Below are positions 33,010-44,362 of a stretch of DNA of 64,000 nt, piece by piece. Both the position numbers and the translations under genes were made by a program. Under the pieces are notes generated by a model. It was not told the origin of the DNA and ran no database searches. It was given only the letters and a program-made list of their open reading frames with translations. The stretch spans positions 515,734 to 579,733 of the forward strand of contig NZ_JASITE010000003.1 of assembly GCF_030767025.1 (NCBI RefSeq). The letters run 5' to 3'. Source of the stretch: Nocardia sp. CC227C. GTDB lineage: Bacteria; Actinomycetota; Actinomycetes; Mycobacteriales; Mycobacteriaceae. Numbering within the stretch: the stretch's first letter is position 1; the number at the start of each line of letters is the position of its first letter.

Positions 33010-34238
33010 GAGGCGTCCAGTACCCCGCGATGGTCCACGCCCGGATAGGCCCGGTACTCGACCGGTAGCCCCGTCAGCCGCTGCTGGGCCACCATGGCGT
33101 CGGTGGCCAGCGCCGGAACGGTGGTGTCCGCGCGGCCCTGGAGCACCAGCAGCGGTCGGGTGAAAGCCAGTGCGCTGGGGTCGTTCTCGTCGAGCACGCG
33201 GGCCAGGGCCGAGACGTCGCCGTCCCGGTCGAACACCGCGCCGGTGGGCAGCCCACCCCACTGGTCCCCGCCGCGCAACTGCCCGATGCAACCGGTATCG
33301 GCCAGCGGCAGCATGGCATCGGCGCGCGGGGTGAGGAATCGTGCCGGATCGATCGGCGCCACCGTCTGCGCACCGCGAATCACCAAGGGCAGGAAGGCTG
33401 TTGACCCAGCGGCGACCTGGCCCAGCGCCGCCGCCGCACCGACCGTCGTGGCTAGCTGCGAGGCCGTGACGCCGAGGCCCTGGTGCGAGGCGGGGGCCAG
33501 CGCCACCGCCCCCAGCAATTGCAGTTCGGGGGCCCAGGCGGCGGCCTGCGCGTTCACGAACACGGCGGCCTGACCGCCCTGCGAATGGCCCACGGCCACC
33601 CACCGGGTGCCGATGGCCGGCTCGATCTGCCTGGCGGCCAACGCCATATCGGCGACCGCGCGCTGTTCGGCCGCACCGATCAGATAGCCGTGCGGGCCGG
33701 GCGTGCCCAGCCCCTGATAGTCGGTCTGCGCCACCGCGTACCCGGCCGCCACCCACCGCGCCTGCACCTGCCGCACCAGCGAGGTGTAGTCGTGCGCCGG
33801 ATAGGCGGGGGTGGTGTCGCGCGACGGCGCGCAGTCGTCGGCCACCCCGGTGGTGCCGTGCGCCCAGGAGATGAGCGGCCAGCCGCCCGGCGGTGCCTCA
33901 CCCGGCGGCACGGCGACGGTGCCCGACACGGCGACCGGATTGCCGCCGAGATCGATCGACCGGTACAGCACCAGGTAGTTCCGCGCCCCGGGCACCCCGG
34001 GATCGCCGTCGATCGACCGCATCTGGATCACCGACCCGTGCGGCCCGGCCACCCGATCCTCGGCCGGGGTGTAGAACGCGAGCGGGTCCGGAGTCTCGCC
34101 CACCGCATTGCCGGTGGCGAGGGGCGCATGCAGCGCGGACACGGCCGCGACCGCCGCCATCAGTGCCGCAACCCGCCCGCCGCGCTTCCCGCGCGGGTGC
34201 GTGGTGGCGAACTCGCTGGCGGACATGCCCGCGAACAT
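32964..34238 (-). CDS. Secreted lipase/esterase of the LIP (secretory lipase) family
   Basis: 424 residues, alpha/beta hydrolase. A Sec signal is visible (RVAALMAAVAAVSALHAPLA). The nucleophile elbow is GHSQGGQA, with an Asp in LVLQGRADTTVPA and the His in YPGVDHRGVL. LISWAHGTTGVADDCAPS, which carries the oxyanion HGT, and QTDYQGLGTPGPHGYL are hallmarks of PF03583 lipases that split extracellular lipids and esters. The start is ATG 34238 or 34226 (12 bases later); neither has a clear ribosome site. Its 3' end overlaps the convergent membrane-protein gene. Confidence 0.85.
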   Translation of the reverse strand: MFAGMSASEFATTHPRGKRGGRVAALMAAVAAVSALHAPLATGNAVGETPDPLAFYTPAEDRVAGPHGSVIQMRSIDGDPGVPGARNYLVLYRSIDLGGNPVAVSGTVAVPPGEAPPGGWPLISWAHGTTGVADDCAPSRDTTPAYPAHDYTSLVRQVQARWVAAGYAVAQTDYQGLGTPGPHGYLIGAAEQRAVADMALAARQIEPAIGTRWVAVGHSQGGQAAVFVNAQAAAWAPELQLLGAVALAPASHQGLGVTASQLATTVGAAAALGQVAAGSTAFLPLVIRGAQTVAPIDPARFLTPRADAMLPLADTGCIGQLRGGDQWGGLPTGAVFDRDGDVSALARVLDENDPSALAFTRPLLVLQGRADTTVPALATDAMVAQQRLTGLPVEYRAYPGVDHRGVLDASYPTALAWVDGRFGR

Positions 34239-34353
34239 ACCGTCCAGAACGCCCGGGTCGGTGATGACAAGCCGTAGCCACCAGCGACTCTGTCGAGTGT
34301 TTCCACCCACAGGTACCGCCACGCGTCCGAGCCCCGGCCTCCGGCGCGACGAG

Positions 34354-34359
34354 TAGATT
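34354..34359 (+). promoter_or_regulatory. -10 element TAGATT of a probable leaderless transcript
   Basis: TAGATT fits TANNNT and ends six bases before ATG 34366; there is no Shine-Dalgarno. Confidence 0.5.
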
Positions 34360-34365
34360 GGCCGT

Positions 34366-35337
34366 ATGCGGTACGCCGACTGGGGTGAGCGGTCCACGCG
34401 GTGGTCGGGAATCCACAGCGCGACAGTCGATCCAGGTGGCCTGTCGGCGCACTGTCTCATGACGGCAGGCGAGCGAACGCCGTCGGACGCCCCGGTCCAT
34501 CTGCTGGTTCCCAACCCGGCGGGCAGCGCGTCGAACACGATCGACGTGCTGCCGGTGCTGCGCAGGTACGGGCGCGTGATCGCGGTGGACCTTCCCGATT
34601 CCATGACCGGGCATACGGAGGCGCGGGGGCGGCGCGCGCACGGACTCGAAGCCGACGCGATCTTCCTGCGAGACCTCACCGACGCGCTGGGCCTGGACAA
34701 GGTCGTGGTCCACGGCTGGTCGGCGGGCGGGATGGTCGCGCTGCTCTTCGCCGACCTCGCACCCGAACGCGTGGCCGGGCTGGTGCTGGTGGCACCCGCC
34801 CTGCCCCCTCCGCTCGGCGCTGGCGAGAGCCGGTGGTGGCGGACGGTCGGCAGGGCGGGATTGGCGGTGGCGCCTCCGATCGCCCGAGCGGCGCTGCGGG
34901 TCTTCGGCACTCGCCTCATCGACCGGAAACGCGCGGTGCTGTCCGATCCGGCGGCATCGGGATGGGACCTCGCGGGCGGTGACGGATCGAGGCTCTCCGC
35001 CGAAATCCGGGAACTCGCCGTAGCGGAACTCGGGACGGCCGGGCCGAGTCAATGGGGCCGTGGCATCACGGTCTTCGCGTCGATCATGTCGGCCATGTTC
35101 GTCCGGCGTCGCCCGGTACAGGACGCCATGCGGCGTACGTCGGCACCCACCCTGCTGCTGTGGGGCGACGACGACCGCCTGATCGTGCGGGCATGGATCG
35201 ACGACTGGACGGCTCACCGCCCCGACTGGCAGCTGACGGTGCTCGACACGGTGGGGCACGCGCTGCCGATCGAAGTCCCGCAGCGCTACGCCGAGGCGGT
35301 CGGCGAGTGGCTGGCGGGTGCGTTCCGACGCGGGTGA
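34366..35337 (+). CDS. Alpha/beta hydrolase
   Basis: 323 residues, no signal peptide, so cytoplasmic. VHLLVPNPAGSAS carries the oxyanion region, HGWSAGGMVAL is the nucleophile elbow (GxSxG), LLLWGDDDRLIV the acid, and DTVGHALPIEVPQRYAEAV the catalytic His. The cap region LDRKRAVLSD/AASGWDLAG is variable. Substrate not assignable: esterase, lactonase or haloperoxidase-like enzymes share this layout. Confidence 0.82.
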   Translation: MRYADWGERSTRWSGIHSATVDPGGLSAHCLMTAGERTPSDAPVHLLVPNPAGSASNTIDVLPVLRRYGRVIAVDLPDSMTGHTEARGRRAHGLEADAIFLRDLTDALGLDKVVVHGWSAGGMVALLFADLAPERVAGLVLVAPALPPPLGAGESRWWRTVGRAGLAVAPPIARAALRVFGTRLIDRKRAVLSDPAASGWDLAGGDGSRLSAEIRELAVAELGTAGPSQWGRGITVFASIMSAMFVRRRPVQDAMRRTSAPTLLLWGDDDRLIVRAWIDDWTAHRPDWQLTVLDTVGHALPIEVPQRYAEAVGEWLAGAFRRG

Positions 35338-35349
35338 CGGGAACGAAAA

Positions 35350-35382
35350 GGCCCCCGACCGGCTATGCGCCGGTCAGGGGCC
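35350..35382 (+). terminator. Terminator after the alpha/beta hydrolase gene
   Basis: GGCCCCCGACCGGC and GCCGGTCAGGGGCC form a 14-bp stem with one mismatch and a TATGC loop, 12 bases after the stop. Confidence 0.7.
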
Positions 35383-35393
35383 TGATCTCGATG

Positions 35394-35466
35394 TGCCCTC
35401 GGCAGGAATCGAACCTGCGGCCTTTTGCTCCGGAGGCAAACGCTCTATCCCCTGAGCTACGAGGGC
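35394..35466 (-). tRNA. tRNA-Arg (anticodon CCG)
   Basis: On the minus strand the acceptor arms GCCCTCG and CGAGGGC pair over seven bases. D-arm, anticodon stem TTTGC/GCAAA with loop CTCCGGA (anticodon CCG) and T-arm with GGTTCGAATCC are all present. It reads CGG codons. The CCA tail is not encoded. It lies 2 kb from argS, which charges it. Confidence 0.95.
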
Positions 35467-35584
35467 GGGGATATGTCCGGGCGGGTGTTCCGCTCGGGCT
35501 GGGAAAGCCTATCGCATGGGTTGCCTCTCGGCCAAAAACCGGTGCGGACCGGGCGTTTCGCGACTGCCCGGTGCACGGTTCGGC

Positions 35585-36322
35585 TCAGGGGTAGGGGAGG
35601 GGAGTCGCGCCGCGGGCGGCGAGCATCTGGGTCATGAGGGTGACCTCGCCCGACTGGGTGCGGGCCATCTTCTCGGCGAGATCGCGGACTCCGGCGGTCT
35701 CGGCGCGTTCGACGGCGTAATCGGTCATCGGGACGCCGCCCAGATGGTGGCGCAGCATGAGCTGGAGGAACAGGACGTCCTGGGCGGTGCCGGTGGCTTG
35801 CCGGAGCGCGACCAGATCTTCCTGGGAAGCCATGCCCGGCATGGTCGGCACCGGGCCGGTGTGCTCGGGTGCGGCCTCGCCGCCGTGGCTGTGCGCGGAG
35901 CCCGGCTCGGCCATCCAGCCCATGTAACCGCCGGTCGGCAGCAGCGGCTCGCCCCACAGTTGCAGCCAGGCGTGCATGCGGCCGAGCTGATTCTGCTGGC
36001 TGGTGAGAATGTCGTAGGCCAGGCTCTTGACGGCCGGATCGTCGGATTCCGCCAGCGCGACACCGGCCATCTCGACCGCCTGCGCGTGATGCACCGACAT
36101 GTCCTGGCTGAAGCCGATGTCCACGGCGTTCGGATTCGGCTCCGAGCTGCCGTCCAGGGGAATCCGCGCGAACACGCCCAGCGCGAATCCGATGAGCAGC
36201 ACGCCGATCACACCCAGTACGACCAGCGCGGGGCGTTGACTCGGGCGGGCGGGAGCGGCGGATCCGGCGGGCGGGTCGTCGGCGGGCTCGCGGGGATCGC
36301 TGTGTGACAACAAGGGCGGCAT
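35585..36322 (-). CDS. DUF305-family membrane-anchored protein
   Basis: 245 residues. A polar Pro-rich N-terminus is followed by one membrane helix (ALVVLGVIGVLLIGFALGVF) and an extracytoplasmic helical domain. DUF305 hallmarks are DIGFSQDMSVHHAQAVEMA, then a Met/His-rich middle and LQLMLRHHLGGVPMTDYAV, where the His pairs suggest metal (copper) or ferritin-like binding. Its ATG overlaps the stop of the DUF3105 gene (TGATG), so the two are coupled. Confidence 0.85.
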   Translation of the reverse strand: MPPLLSHSDPREPADDPPAGSAAPARPSQRPALVVLGVIGVLLIGFALGVFARIPLDGSSEPNPNAVDIGFSQDMSVHHAQAVEMAGVALAESDDPAVKSLAYDILTSQQNQLGRMHAWLQLWGEPLLPTGGYMGWMAEPGSAHSHGGEAAPEHTGPVPTMPGMASQEDLVALRQATGTAQDVLFLQLMLRHHLGGVPMTDYAVERAETAGVRDLAEKMARTQSGEVTLMTQMLAARGATPLPYP

Positions 36323-37275
36323 CACTGTCCCGGCTCGGGCTGCGGCTGGACATCGCCGGGCGCGGCGGGCTGCTCACCCGCGGGCGCGTCGGCCGGCGCG
36401 GGGATGTTCGGAACACCCTCCGGCAGACCGGACAGACCTTCCAGGCCCTCCAGACCTTCCAGCCCCTCCAAGCCCGGGATGCCCGGCATTCCGCCGCCCA
36501 GCTCGGTGGGGTCGGTCGTGGAACCCTGCGTCGCACCCTTGCCGTCCATGCCCACCGCGCCGGAGCCCGGCGGCGCCGGATCGAAGGCGGGCGGATTCAC
36601 GGTGTCGAAGGTCGGGTTGGCGCAGCTGGCGCCCACCTCCGGATAGGTGTTCTCGTTCAGGCGCAGATCCTTGATGAACCGGTCCACCCGGGCATCGTCG
36701 GCTCGGTCCACCTTCAGCTGGTGCCCCCACGCCTGTAGCGAGATCGGCTTGTCCAAGCCGGGGTAGGGCGACATGAGCATGTACGGCTGACCGTCGACCT
36801 TCTGCTTCAGCGTGTCGATGGCCCCGGCATCCACATTGTCCGGGTTGTAGGTGATCCATACCGCACCGTGTTCGAGCGAGTGCACCGCGTTCTCGGTGCG
36901 AATGGCCTTGTCGTACACCACACCGGTGCACGCCGCCCACGAACTGTCGTGCGGCCCGCCGAAGGGCGGGGCCTGGTCGTAGGCCACCCGCTGGGGCGCG
37001 GACACGTGCTGACCCGCCGGATAGTCCTTCTTGACCACGCCGTCGATGTAGGCCGACGGGTTCTTCAGCTCCTCCTGCGCGTGGTACTTCGGTACCAGGT
37101 ACGCGGCGAGCGCGCCGACGAGTGCGATGATCACCACCGCGGCTCCGATGGTCGACCACGGGATATTGCGCTTGGTCGGCAGCTTCCCGCTCTTGCCTCC
37201 CTTTCGCGGCGACGTGGAGGATTTGCTCGCGGCCTTGATGGCTTTCGCCGATGTGGCGCTGGTCCTGCTCGGCAT
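36322..37275 (-). CDS. DUF3105-family membrane-anchored protein
   Basis: 317 residues. A Lys/Ser/Thr-rich cytoplasmic N-terminus precedes one membrane helix (TIGAAVVIIALVGALAAYLV). The DUF3105 domain has YDQAPPFGGPHDSSWAACTGVVYD, HSLEHGAVWITY and LMSPYPGLDKPISLQAWG, with conserved His, Cys and Trp. A Gly/Leu/Glu-rich tandem tail (GLEG repeats) and Pro-rich end follow. The function is unknown; pairing with DUF305 is recurrent in actinobacteria. The start is ATG 37275. Confidence 0.85.
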   Translation of the reverse strand: MPSRTSATSAKAIKAASKSSTSPRKGGKSGKLPTKRNIPWSTIGAAVVIIALVGALAAYLVPKYHAQEELKNPSAYIDGVVKKDYPAGQHVSAPQRVAYDQAPPFGGPHDSSWAACTGVVYDKAIRTENAVHSLEHGAVWITYNPDNVDAGAIDTLKQKVDGQPYMLMSPYPGLDKPISLQAWGHQLKVDRADDARVDRFIKDLRLNENTYPEVGASCANPTFDTVNPPAFDPAPPGSGAVGMDGKGATQGSTTDPTELGGGMPGIPGLEGLEGLEGLEGLSGLPEGVPNIPAPADAPAGEQPAAPGDVQPQPEPGQ

Positions 37276-37394
37276 CGCTTGGTGTGCTCTTTTCGACGTG
37301 TGGACAATCAGACGGGGTGGCGACACGTCGCCGCCCCGTTTGCCGGGCGCATGCCCGCGAGGTGCCCGCTGACGGCGTTCACCTGCTCAGACCA

Positions 37395-37400
37395 TAGGAT
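37395..37400 (+). promoter_or_regulatory. -10 element TAGGAT close before argS
   Basis: TAGGAT fits TANNNT and ends eight bases before GTG 37409, so the argS message may have almost no leader. AGGA inside it could alternatively act as a ribosome site if transcription starts upstream. Confidence 0.4.
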
Positions 37401-37408
37401 AGTGACTC

Positions 37409-39067
37409 GTGACTCCAGCTGACCTTGCAGATCTCCTTCGTGCGACCGCGGCGAAGGTCCTTGTCGAACGTGGATCCGACCCTTCGGTCCTGCCCGACGA
37501 GGTCAAGGTGGAGCGTCCGCGCAACCCTGAGCACGGTGACTATGCCACGAATCTGGCCATGCAGGTAGGGAAGAAAGCGGGAATGAATCCGCGGGATTTC
37601 GCGAACCTGCTGGCCGAGGCGCTGTCGGCGGCGGAGGGCATCGAGTCCGCGGAGATCGCCGGACCGGGCTTCCTGAACATCCGGTTGGCCAAGGCCGCCC
37701 AGGGCGCGATCATCACCACGATCCTGGCCGCGGGTGCGAGCTTCGGCACGGCCGACACCCTCGCGGGCACCAAGATCAACCTGGAATTCGTTTCCGCCAA
37801 CCCCACTGGACCGGTGCATCTCGGTGGCACCCGCTGGGCCGCGGTGGGCGACGCGCTGGGTCGCATCCTGGCGGCGCAGGGCGCGGAGGTCACCCGCGAG
37901 TACTACTTCAACGACAACGGCGCGCAGATCGACCGCTTCGCCAAGTCGCTGGTCGCCGCCGCGCTCGGCGAGCCCACCCCCGAGGACGGCTACGCGGGCG
38001 CGTACATCGGCGAGATCGCCGCGACCATCGTGGCGGCGCACCCCACGGCGGTCGAGCTGCCCGCCGAGCAGCGGCACGAGCTGTTCCGGCGCGAGGGCGT
38101 CGAGCTGATGTTCACGCAGATCAAGCAGTCGCTGCACGACTTCGGCACCGACTTCGACGTGTACTTCAACGAGAGCTCGCTGTTCGAGTCCGGTGCGGTG
38201 GACAAGGCGCTGGAGCGCATGAAGTCCTCGGGCAACCTGTACGAGTCCGACGGCGCCTGGTGGATCAACTCCACCGAGTACGGTGACGACAAGGACCGCG
38301 TCGTCATCAAGAGCGACGGCACGTCGGCCTATATCGGCGGCGATATCGCCTATCTGGAGAACAAGCTGGCGCGCGGGTTCGACCTGTGCATCTACATGCT
38401 CGGGGCCGACCACCACGGCTACATCGGCCGCCTGAAGGCCGTCGCCGCCACGCTCGGCGAGAACCCCGACGTGGTCGAGGTGCTCATCGGCCAGATGGTG
38501 AACCTGCTCAAAGACGGTGCGGCCGTGAAGATGTCGAAGCGGGCGGGCACCGTGGTCACGCTGGAGGACCTGGTCGACGCCATCGGCGTGGACGCCGCCC
38601 GCTACTCGCTCATGCGGTCGTCGGTGAACACCGGCATCGATATCGACATCAACCTGTGGACCAAGCAGGACAGCGTCAACCCGGTGTACTACGTGCAGTA
38701 CGCGCACGCCCGCACCTGCCGCATCATCGACAATGCCAAGGCATTCGACTTCGATTCGGTGACACCGGATTTCGGCCTGATGTCGGCCGAGCGCGAGGGC
38801 CAGCTGATCCGTACCCTCGGCGAGTACCCGCGGGTGGTGGCCACTGCCGCCGAGATGCGCGAACCGCATCGGGTGGTGCGCTACCTGGAGGAGCTCGCCG
38901 GGGCCTACCACCCCTTCCAGTCCGACGACGACATGCGCGTGCTGCCCAAGGGCGACGAGCCCGTCTCGCCGCGCCACGCCGCCCGCCTCGAACTGGTCAA
39001 AGCCACCAACCAAGTCCTCGCCAACGGCCTCGGCCTGCTAGGCGTATCTGCCCCGGAGCGTATGTAG
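37409..39067 (+). CDS. argS: Arginyl-tRNA synthetase
   Basis: 552 residues, class I synthetase. The Arg-RS N-domain opens with [19 protein letters not shown]. The HIGH-type motif is [15 protein letters not shown] and the KMSKS motif KMSKRAGT, both in proper order; the anticodon-binding C-domain ends [17 protein letters not shown], which is the universal ArgRS tail. It charges tRNA-Arg with arginine using ATP. The start is GTG 37409. lysA begins one base after the stop codon, opening the argS-lysA-hom-thrC-thrB operon. Confidence 0.97.
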   Translation: MTPADLADLLRATAAKVLVERGSDPSVLPDEVKVERPRNPEHGDYATNLAMQVGKKAGMNPRDFANLLAEALSAAEGIESAEIAGPGFLNIRLAKAAQGAIITTILAAGASFGTADTLAGTKINLEFVSANPTGPVHLGGTRWAAVGDALGRILAAQGAEVTREYYFNDNGAQIDRFAKSLVAAALGEPTPEDGYAGAYIGEIAATIVAAHPTAVELPAEQRHELFRREGVELMFTQIKQSLHDFGTDFDVYFNESSLFESGAVDKALERMKSSGNLYESDGAWWINSTEYGDDKDRVVIKSDGTSAYIGGDIAYLENKLARGFDLCIYMLGADHHGYIGRLKAVAATLGENPDVVEVLIGQMVNLLKDGAAVKMSKRAGTVVTLEDLVDAIGVDAARYSLMRSSVNTGIDIDINLWTKQDSVNPVYYVQYAHARTCRIIDNAKAFDFDSVTPDFGLMSAEREGQLIRTLGEYPRVVATAAEMREPHRVVRYLEELAGAYHPFQSDDDMRVLPKGDEPVSPRHAARLELVKATNQVLANGLGLLGVSAPERM

Positions 39068-40486
39068 ATGAGTGCCCACCCCGCCGGACCCCGCCACGCG
39101 GACATCCCGCACGCGCCGAACCTGCCGGAGCGCCCGACCGCGGCCCGGCAGCTGATCGAGCTGCCCGCGAACGTGTGGCCGCGCAACGCCACCCGCGACG
39201 CCGACGGCGTGGTGCGGCTGGCGGGCGTACCCGTGCACGAGCTGGCCGCCGAATTCGGCACCCCGCTGTTCGTCATCGATGAGGACGACTTCCGGTCCCG
39301 CTGCCGGGATATGGTGCGTGCCTTCGGTGACAACGCCAAGGTGCACTACGCCTCCAAGGCGTTCCTGTGCGGTGAGATCGCGCGCTGGATTCGCGACGAG
39401 GGCCTGTCGCTGGACGTGTGCTCCGGCGGCGAGCTCGCGGTGGCGCTGCGCGCCGGTTTCCCCGCCGACCGAATCGCCTTGCACGGCAACAACAAATCCG
39501 TGCCTGAACTGGAGGCCGCGGTGCGCGCCGGGATCGGCCACGTGGTGCTGGACTCGCTCATCGAGATCGAGCGGCTGGAAGCGGTGGCCAAGAGCGCGGG
39601 CGTGGTGCAGGACGTGCTGGTGCGCCTCACCGTCGGCGTGGAAGCCCATACCCACGAATACATCTCGACCGCGCACGAGGATCAGAAGTTCGGCTTCTCG
39701 GTCGCCAGCGGCGACGCCATGCAGGCCATCGCTCGCGTCTTCGAGTCCTCGCACCTGCGCATGGTCGGCCTGCACAGCCACATCGGCTCGCAGATCTTCG
39801 ACATCGACGGCTTCGAGATCTCCACCCGGCGCATGCTCGGGGTGCTGCGCGAGGCCGTGGACAAGTTCGGGGCCGACCGCGCCGCGCAGATAAGCATTCT
39901 GGATCTCGGTGGCGGCCTGGGTATCTCGTACCTGCCGCACGACGATCCGCCCGCGCTGGACGAGTTCGCCGCCAAGCTGGACCACATCGTCACCGAGGAG
40001 GCGGCGCACGCCGGGCTGCCGAAGCCGACCATCGCGGTCGAACCGGGCCGGGCCATCGCCGGACCGGGCACCGTGACGCTCTACGAGGTCGGCACCATCA
40101 AGGACGTCACCCTCGACGGGGGCAACCGCCGCCGCTACGTCTCGGTGGACGGCGGCATGAGCGACAACATCCGTCCCGCGCTGTATCAGGCCGAGTACGA
40201 CTGCCGATTGGTCTCGCGTGCCAGCGATTCCACCGCCGTCGTGGCTCGTGTGGTCGGAAAGCATTGCGAGAGTGGGGATATCGTCATTCGCGATACCTGG
40301 ATGCCCGCCGACGTGGGTCCGGGCGATCTCATCGCGGTGGCCGCGACGGGCGCGTACTGCTATTCGATGTCGAGTCGCTACAACATGCTCACCCGGCCCG
40401 CCGTGGTGGCGGTGCGGGACGGCATGGCGCGCTTGATTCTCCGCCGGGAGACGGTGGAGGACCTACTCAGCTTGGAGGTGCAATGA
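39068..40486 (+). CDS. lysA: Diaminopimelate decarboxylase
   Basis: 472 residues, PLP-dependent fold III enzyme converting meso-diaminopimelate to lysine. [16 protein letters not shown] carries the PLP lysine (about residue 97). [27 protein letters not shown] and [11 protein letters not shown] are family signatures, and [16 protein letters not shown] and [10 protein letters not shown] complete the C-terminal barrel with the second-subunit cysteine. It overlaps hom by four bases. Confidence 0.96.
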   Translation: MSAHPAGPRHADIPHAPNLPERPTAARQLIELPANVWPRNATRDADGVVRLAGVPVHELAAEFGTPLFVIDEDDFRSRCRDMVRAFGDNAKVHYASKAFLCGEIARWIRDEGLSLDVCSGGELAVALRAGFPADRIALHGNNKSVPELEAAVRAGIGHVVLDSLIEIERLEAVAKSAGVVQDVLVRLTVGVEAHTHEYISTAHEDQKFGFSVASGDAMQAIARVFESSHLRMVGLHSHIGSQIFDIDGFEISTRRMLGVLREAVDKFGADRAAQISILDLGGGLGISYLPHDDPPALDEFAAKLDHIVTEEAAHAGLPKPTIAVEPGRAIAGPGTVTLYEVGTIKDVTLDGGNRRRYVSVDGGMSDNIRPALYQAEYDCRLVSRASDSTAVVARVVGKHCESGDIVIRDTWMPADVGPGDLIAVAATGAYCYSMSSRYNMLTRPAVVAVRDGMARLILRRETVEDLLSLEVQ

Positions 40487-41834
40487 ACGAGGTATCGCGC
40501 AGCGATTCGGTGAGAAACGGCGTGTGGGGGACGGACCACCCGATCGGTGTCGCGGTGCTCGGCATGGGCACCGTCGGCACCGAGGTCGTGCGCATCCTGC
40601 GCGATCACGCCGACGACATCTGCAACCGGGTCGGCGCACCCGTGGTGCTGCGCGGGGTGTCCGTGCGCGACCTCGGCAAGGACCGCGGCCTGCCCGCCGA
40701 GCTGCTGACCACCGACTCCGAGGCCCTGGTCACCCGCGACGACGTGGATATCGTCGTCGAGCTCATGGGCGGCATCGACCCGGCCCGCGCGCTGATCAAG
40801 CAGGCCCTGGACGCGGGCAAATCCGTGATCACCGCCAACAAGGCCCTGCTCGCCGACTACACCGGCGAACTCGCCGCCGCGGCCGAGAACAGCCGCGCCG
40901 ACCTGTACTTCGAGGCCGCCGTCGCCGGAGCCATCCCGGTGATGCGCCCGCTCATCCAGTCGCTGTCCGGTGACCGGGTGAACCGCGTGGTGGGCATCGT
41001 CAACGGCACCACCAACTTCATCCTCTCCGCCATGGCCGAGACCGGCGCGGACTACCACGACGTGCTCGCCGAGGCCACCCGCCTGGGCTACGCCGAGGCC
41101 GATCCGACCGCCGACGTGGAGGGCTTCGACGCCGCCGCCAAGGCCGCAATCCTCGCCTCGGTGGCCTTCCACACCCGCGTGACCTCCGCCGATGTCTACC
41201 GCGAGGGCATCTCCAAGATCACCGCGGAGGATCTGGAGACCGCCGACGCCGTCGGCTGCACCGTGAAGCTGCTCGCCATCTGCGAGCGCGTGGTGGAGGG
41301 ACCGGAAGAGGGCGGCAAGGAGAGCGTCTCGGTGCGCGTCTACCCGGCCCTCATTCCGCGCAAGCACCCGCTCGCGGCGGTGAACGAGGCGTTCAACGCC
41401 GTGGTGGTGGAGGCCGAGAACGCCGGCCGCCTGATGTTCTACGGCCAGGGCGCGGGCGGCGCGCCGACCGCTTCGGCCGTCATGGGCGATCTGGTGATGG
41501 CGGCGCGCAACAAGTTCTTCGGTGGCCGCGCGCCGGGCGAATCGGTTTATGCTGAGCTGCCGATCGCACCGATCGGCGACACCCCCACCCGTTACCACGT
41601 GAACCTGCAGGTCGCCGATCGCACCGGCGTTCTCGAGGCGGTGGCGGGTGAATTCGCCAAGCATGGCGTCAGCATCTCGACGGTCCGCCAGGAGGGACAC
41701 GACGAGGGCGCGCGCCTGGTCGTGGTGACCCACCACGCACAGGAGTCGGCACTGGCCGATACCGTTGCCGCGTTGGCCGAGCTGGACTCCGTCACATCCG
41801 TGACCAGTGTTCTGAGATTGGAAGGCACCGAGGA

Positions 41835-41838
<4 letters not shown>
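40483..41838 (+). CDS. hom: Homoserine dehydrogenase
   Basis: 451 residues. The NAD(P) motif is [25 protein letters not shown] and [13 protein letters not shown] are the aspartate-semialdehyde region, and [19 protein letters not shown] is the signature with catalytic residues. A C-terminal ACT domain ([20 protein letters not shown]) is the usual site of threonine feedback. The enzyme makes homoserine from aspartate semialdehyde for threonine, methionine and isoleucine. Overlaps at both ends are four bases. Confidence 0.96.
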
Positions 41839-43977
<2,139 letters not shown>

Positions 43978-44013
43978 TCGCCGACGTATTGCCGGATTGA
44001 CAGCGTGCCTGCC

Positions 44014-44042
44014 TTGCCGATGCAACTGGTGAGAGCTATCCT
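44014..44042 (+). promoter_or_regulatory. Candidate rho promoter
   Basis: TTGCCG (44014-44019) and TATCCT (44037-44042) are 17 bases apart, giving a leader of about 310 bases before GTG 44363. Confidence 0.5.
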
Positions 44043-44181
44043 GGGGCGGTCCGTACATCGTGCGCGTCAGACGCCGGTGCTTCATCAGGGCAATCGCTCC
44101 AGAGGCTCCTTGCTCAGGCTCGAGGCTCGAGCTCGAAACTTGGGGGTAGCCAGTCAACTGGAATGATCTCTCCCACCTTTT

Positions 44182-44216
44182 GCAGTCGGTGGCGAAGCCC
44201 AGCAGTCGGTGGCGAA
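44182..44216 (+). repeat. Direct 15-bp repeat in the rho leader
   Basis: GCAGTCGGTGGCGAA occurs at 44182-44196 and 44202-44216, a 20-base period. The spacing could present two equal sites to a protein such as Rho itself in the leader RNA. Confidence 0.75.
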
Positions 44217-44362
44217 AACTACGCAGTGGCACCACACCACCACGTGGCGAAACCACCGGTCCGGCGGGGCAGGCGATGCGGCATCCGAGTCCGGCACACG
44301 ACCGGATTGCAGGAGAAACCCTCGACAAGGCACACGGCAATCGAGGGAAGGAAAGGATTTCC

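Larger units (their letters stand above)
43978..44362 (+). other. rho leader region, no protein gene
   Basis: This 385-base stretch between thrB and rho contains a candidate promoter (44014-44042), a short GAGGCTCGAG/CTCGAG-rich self-complementary patch around 44102-44135 and a duplicated 15-mer (44182-44216). A long leader before rho fits known autoregulation of rho genes by premature termination. No convincing open frame is present. Confidence 0.6.

Noticed and set aside
35394..35466. tRNA-Arg as an attachment site of an integrated element
   Set aside because: No integrase, no duplicated tRNA 3' end and no foreign-looking segment adjacent.
43997..44002. TTGACA as the -35 of the rho promoter
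   Set aside because: The nearest -10 (TATCCT at 44037) is 34 bases away; TTGCCG at 44014 gives proper 17-base spacing.
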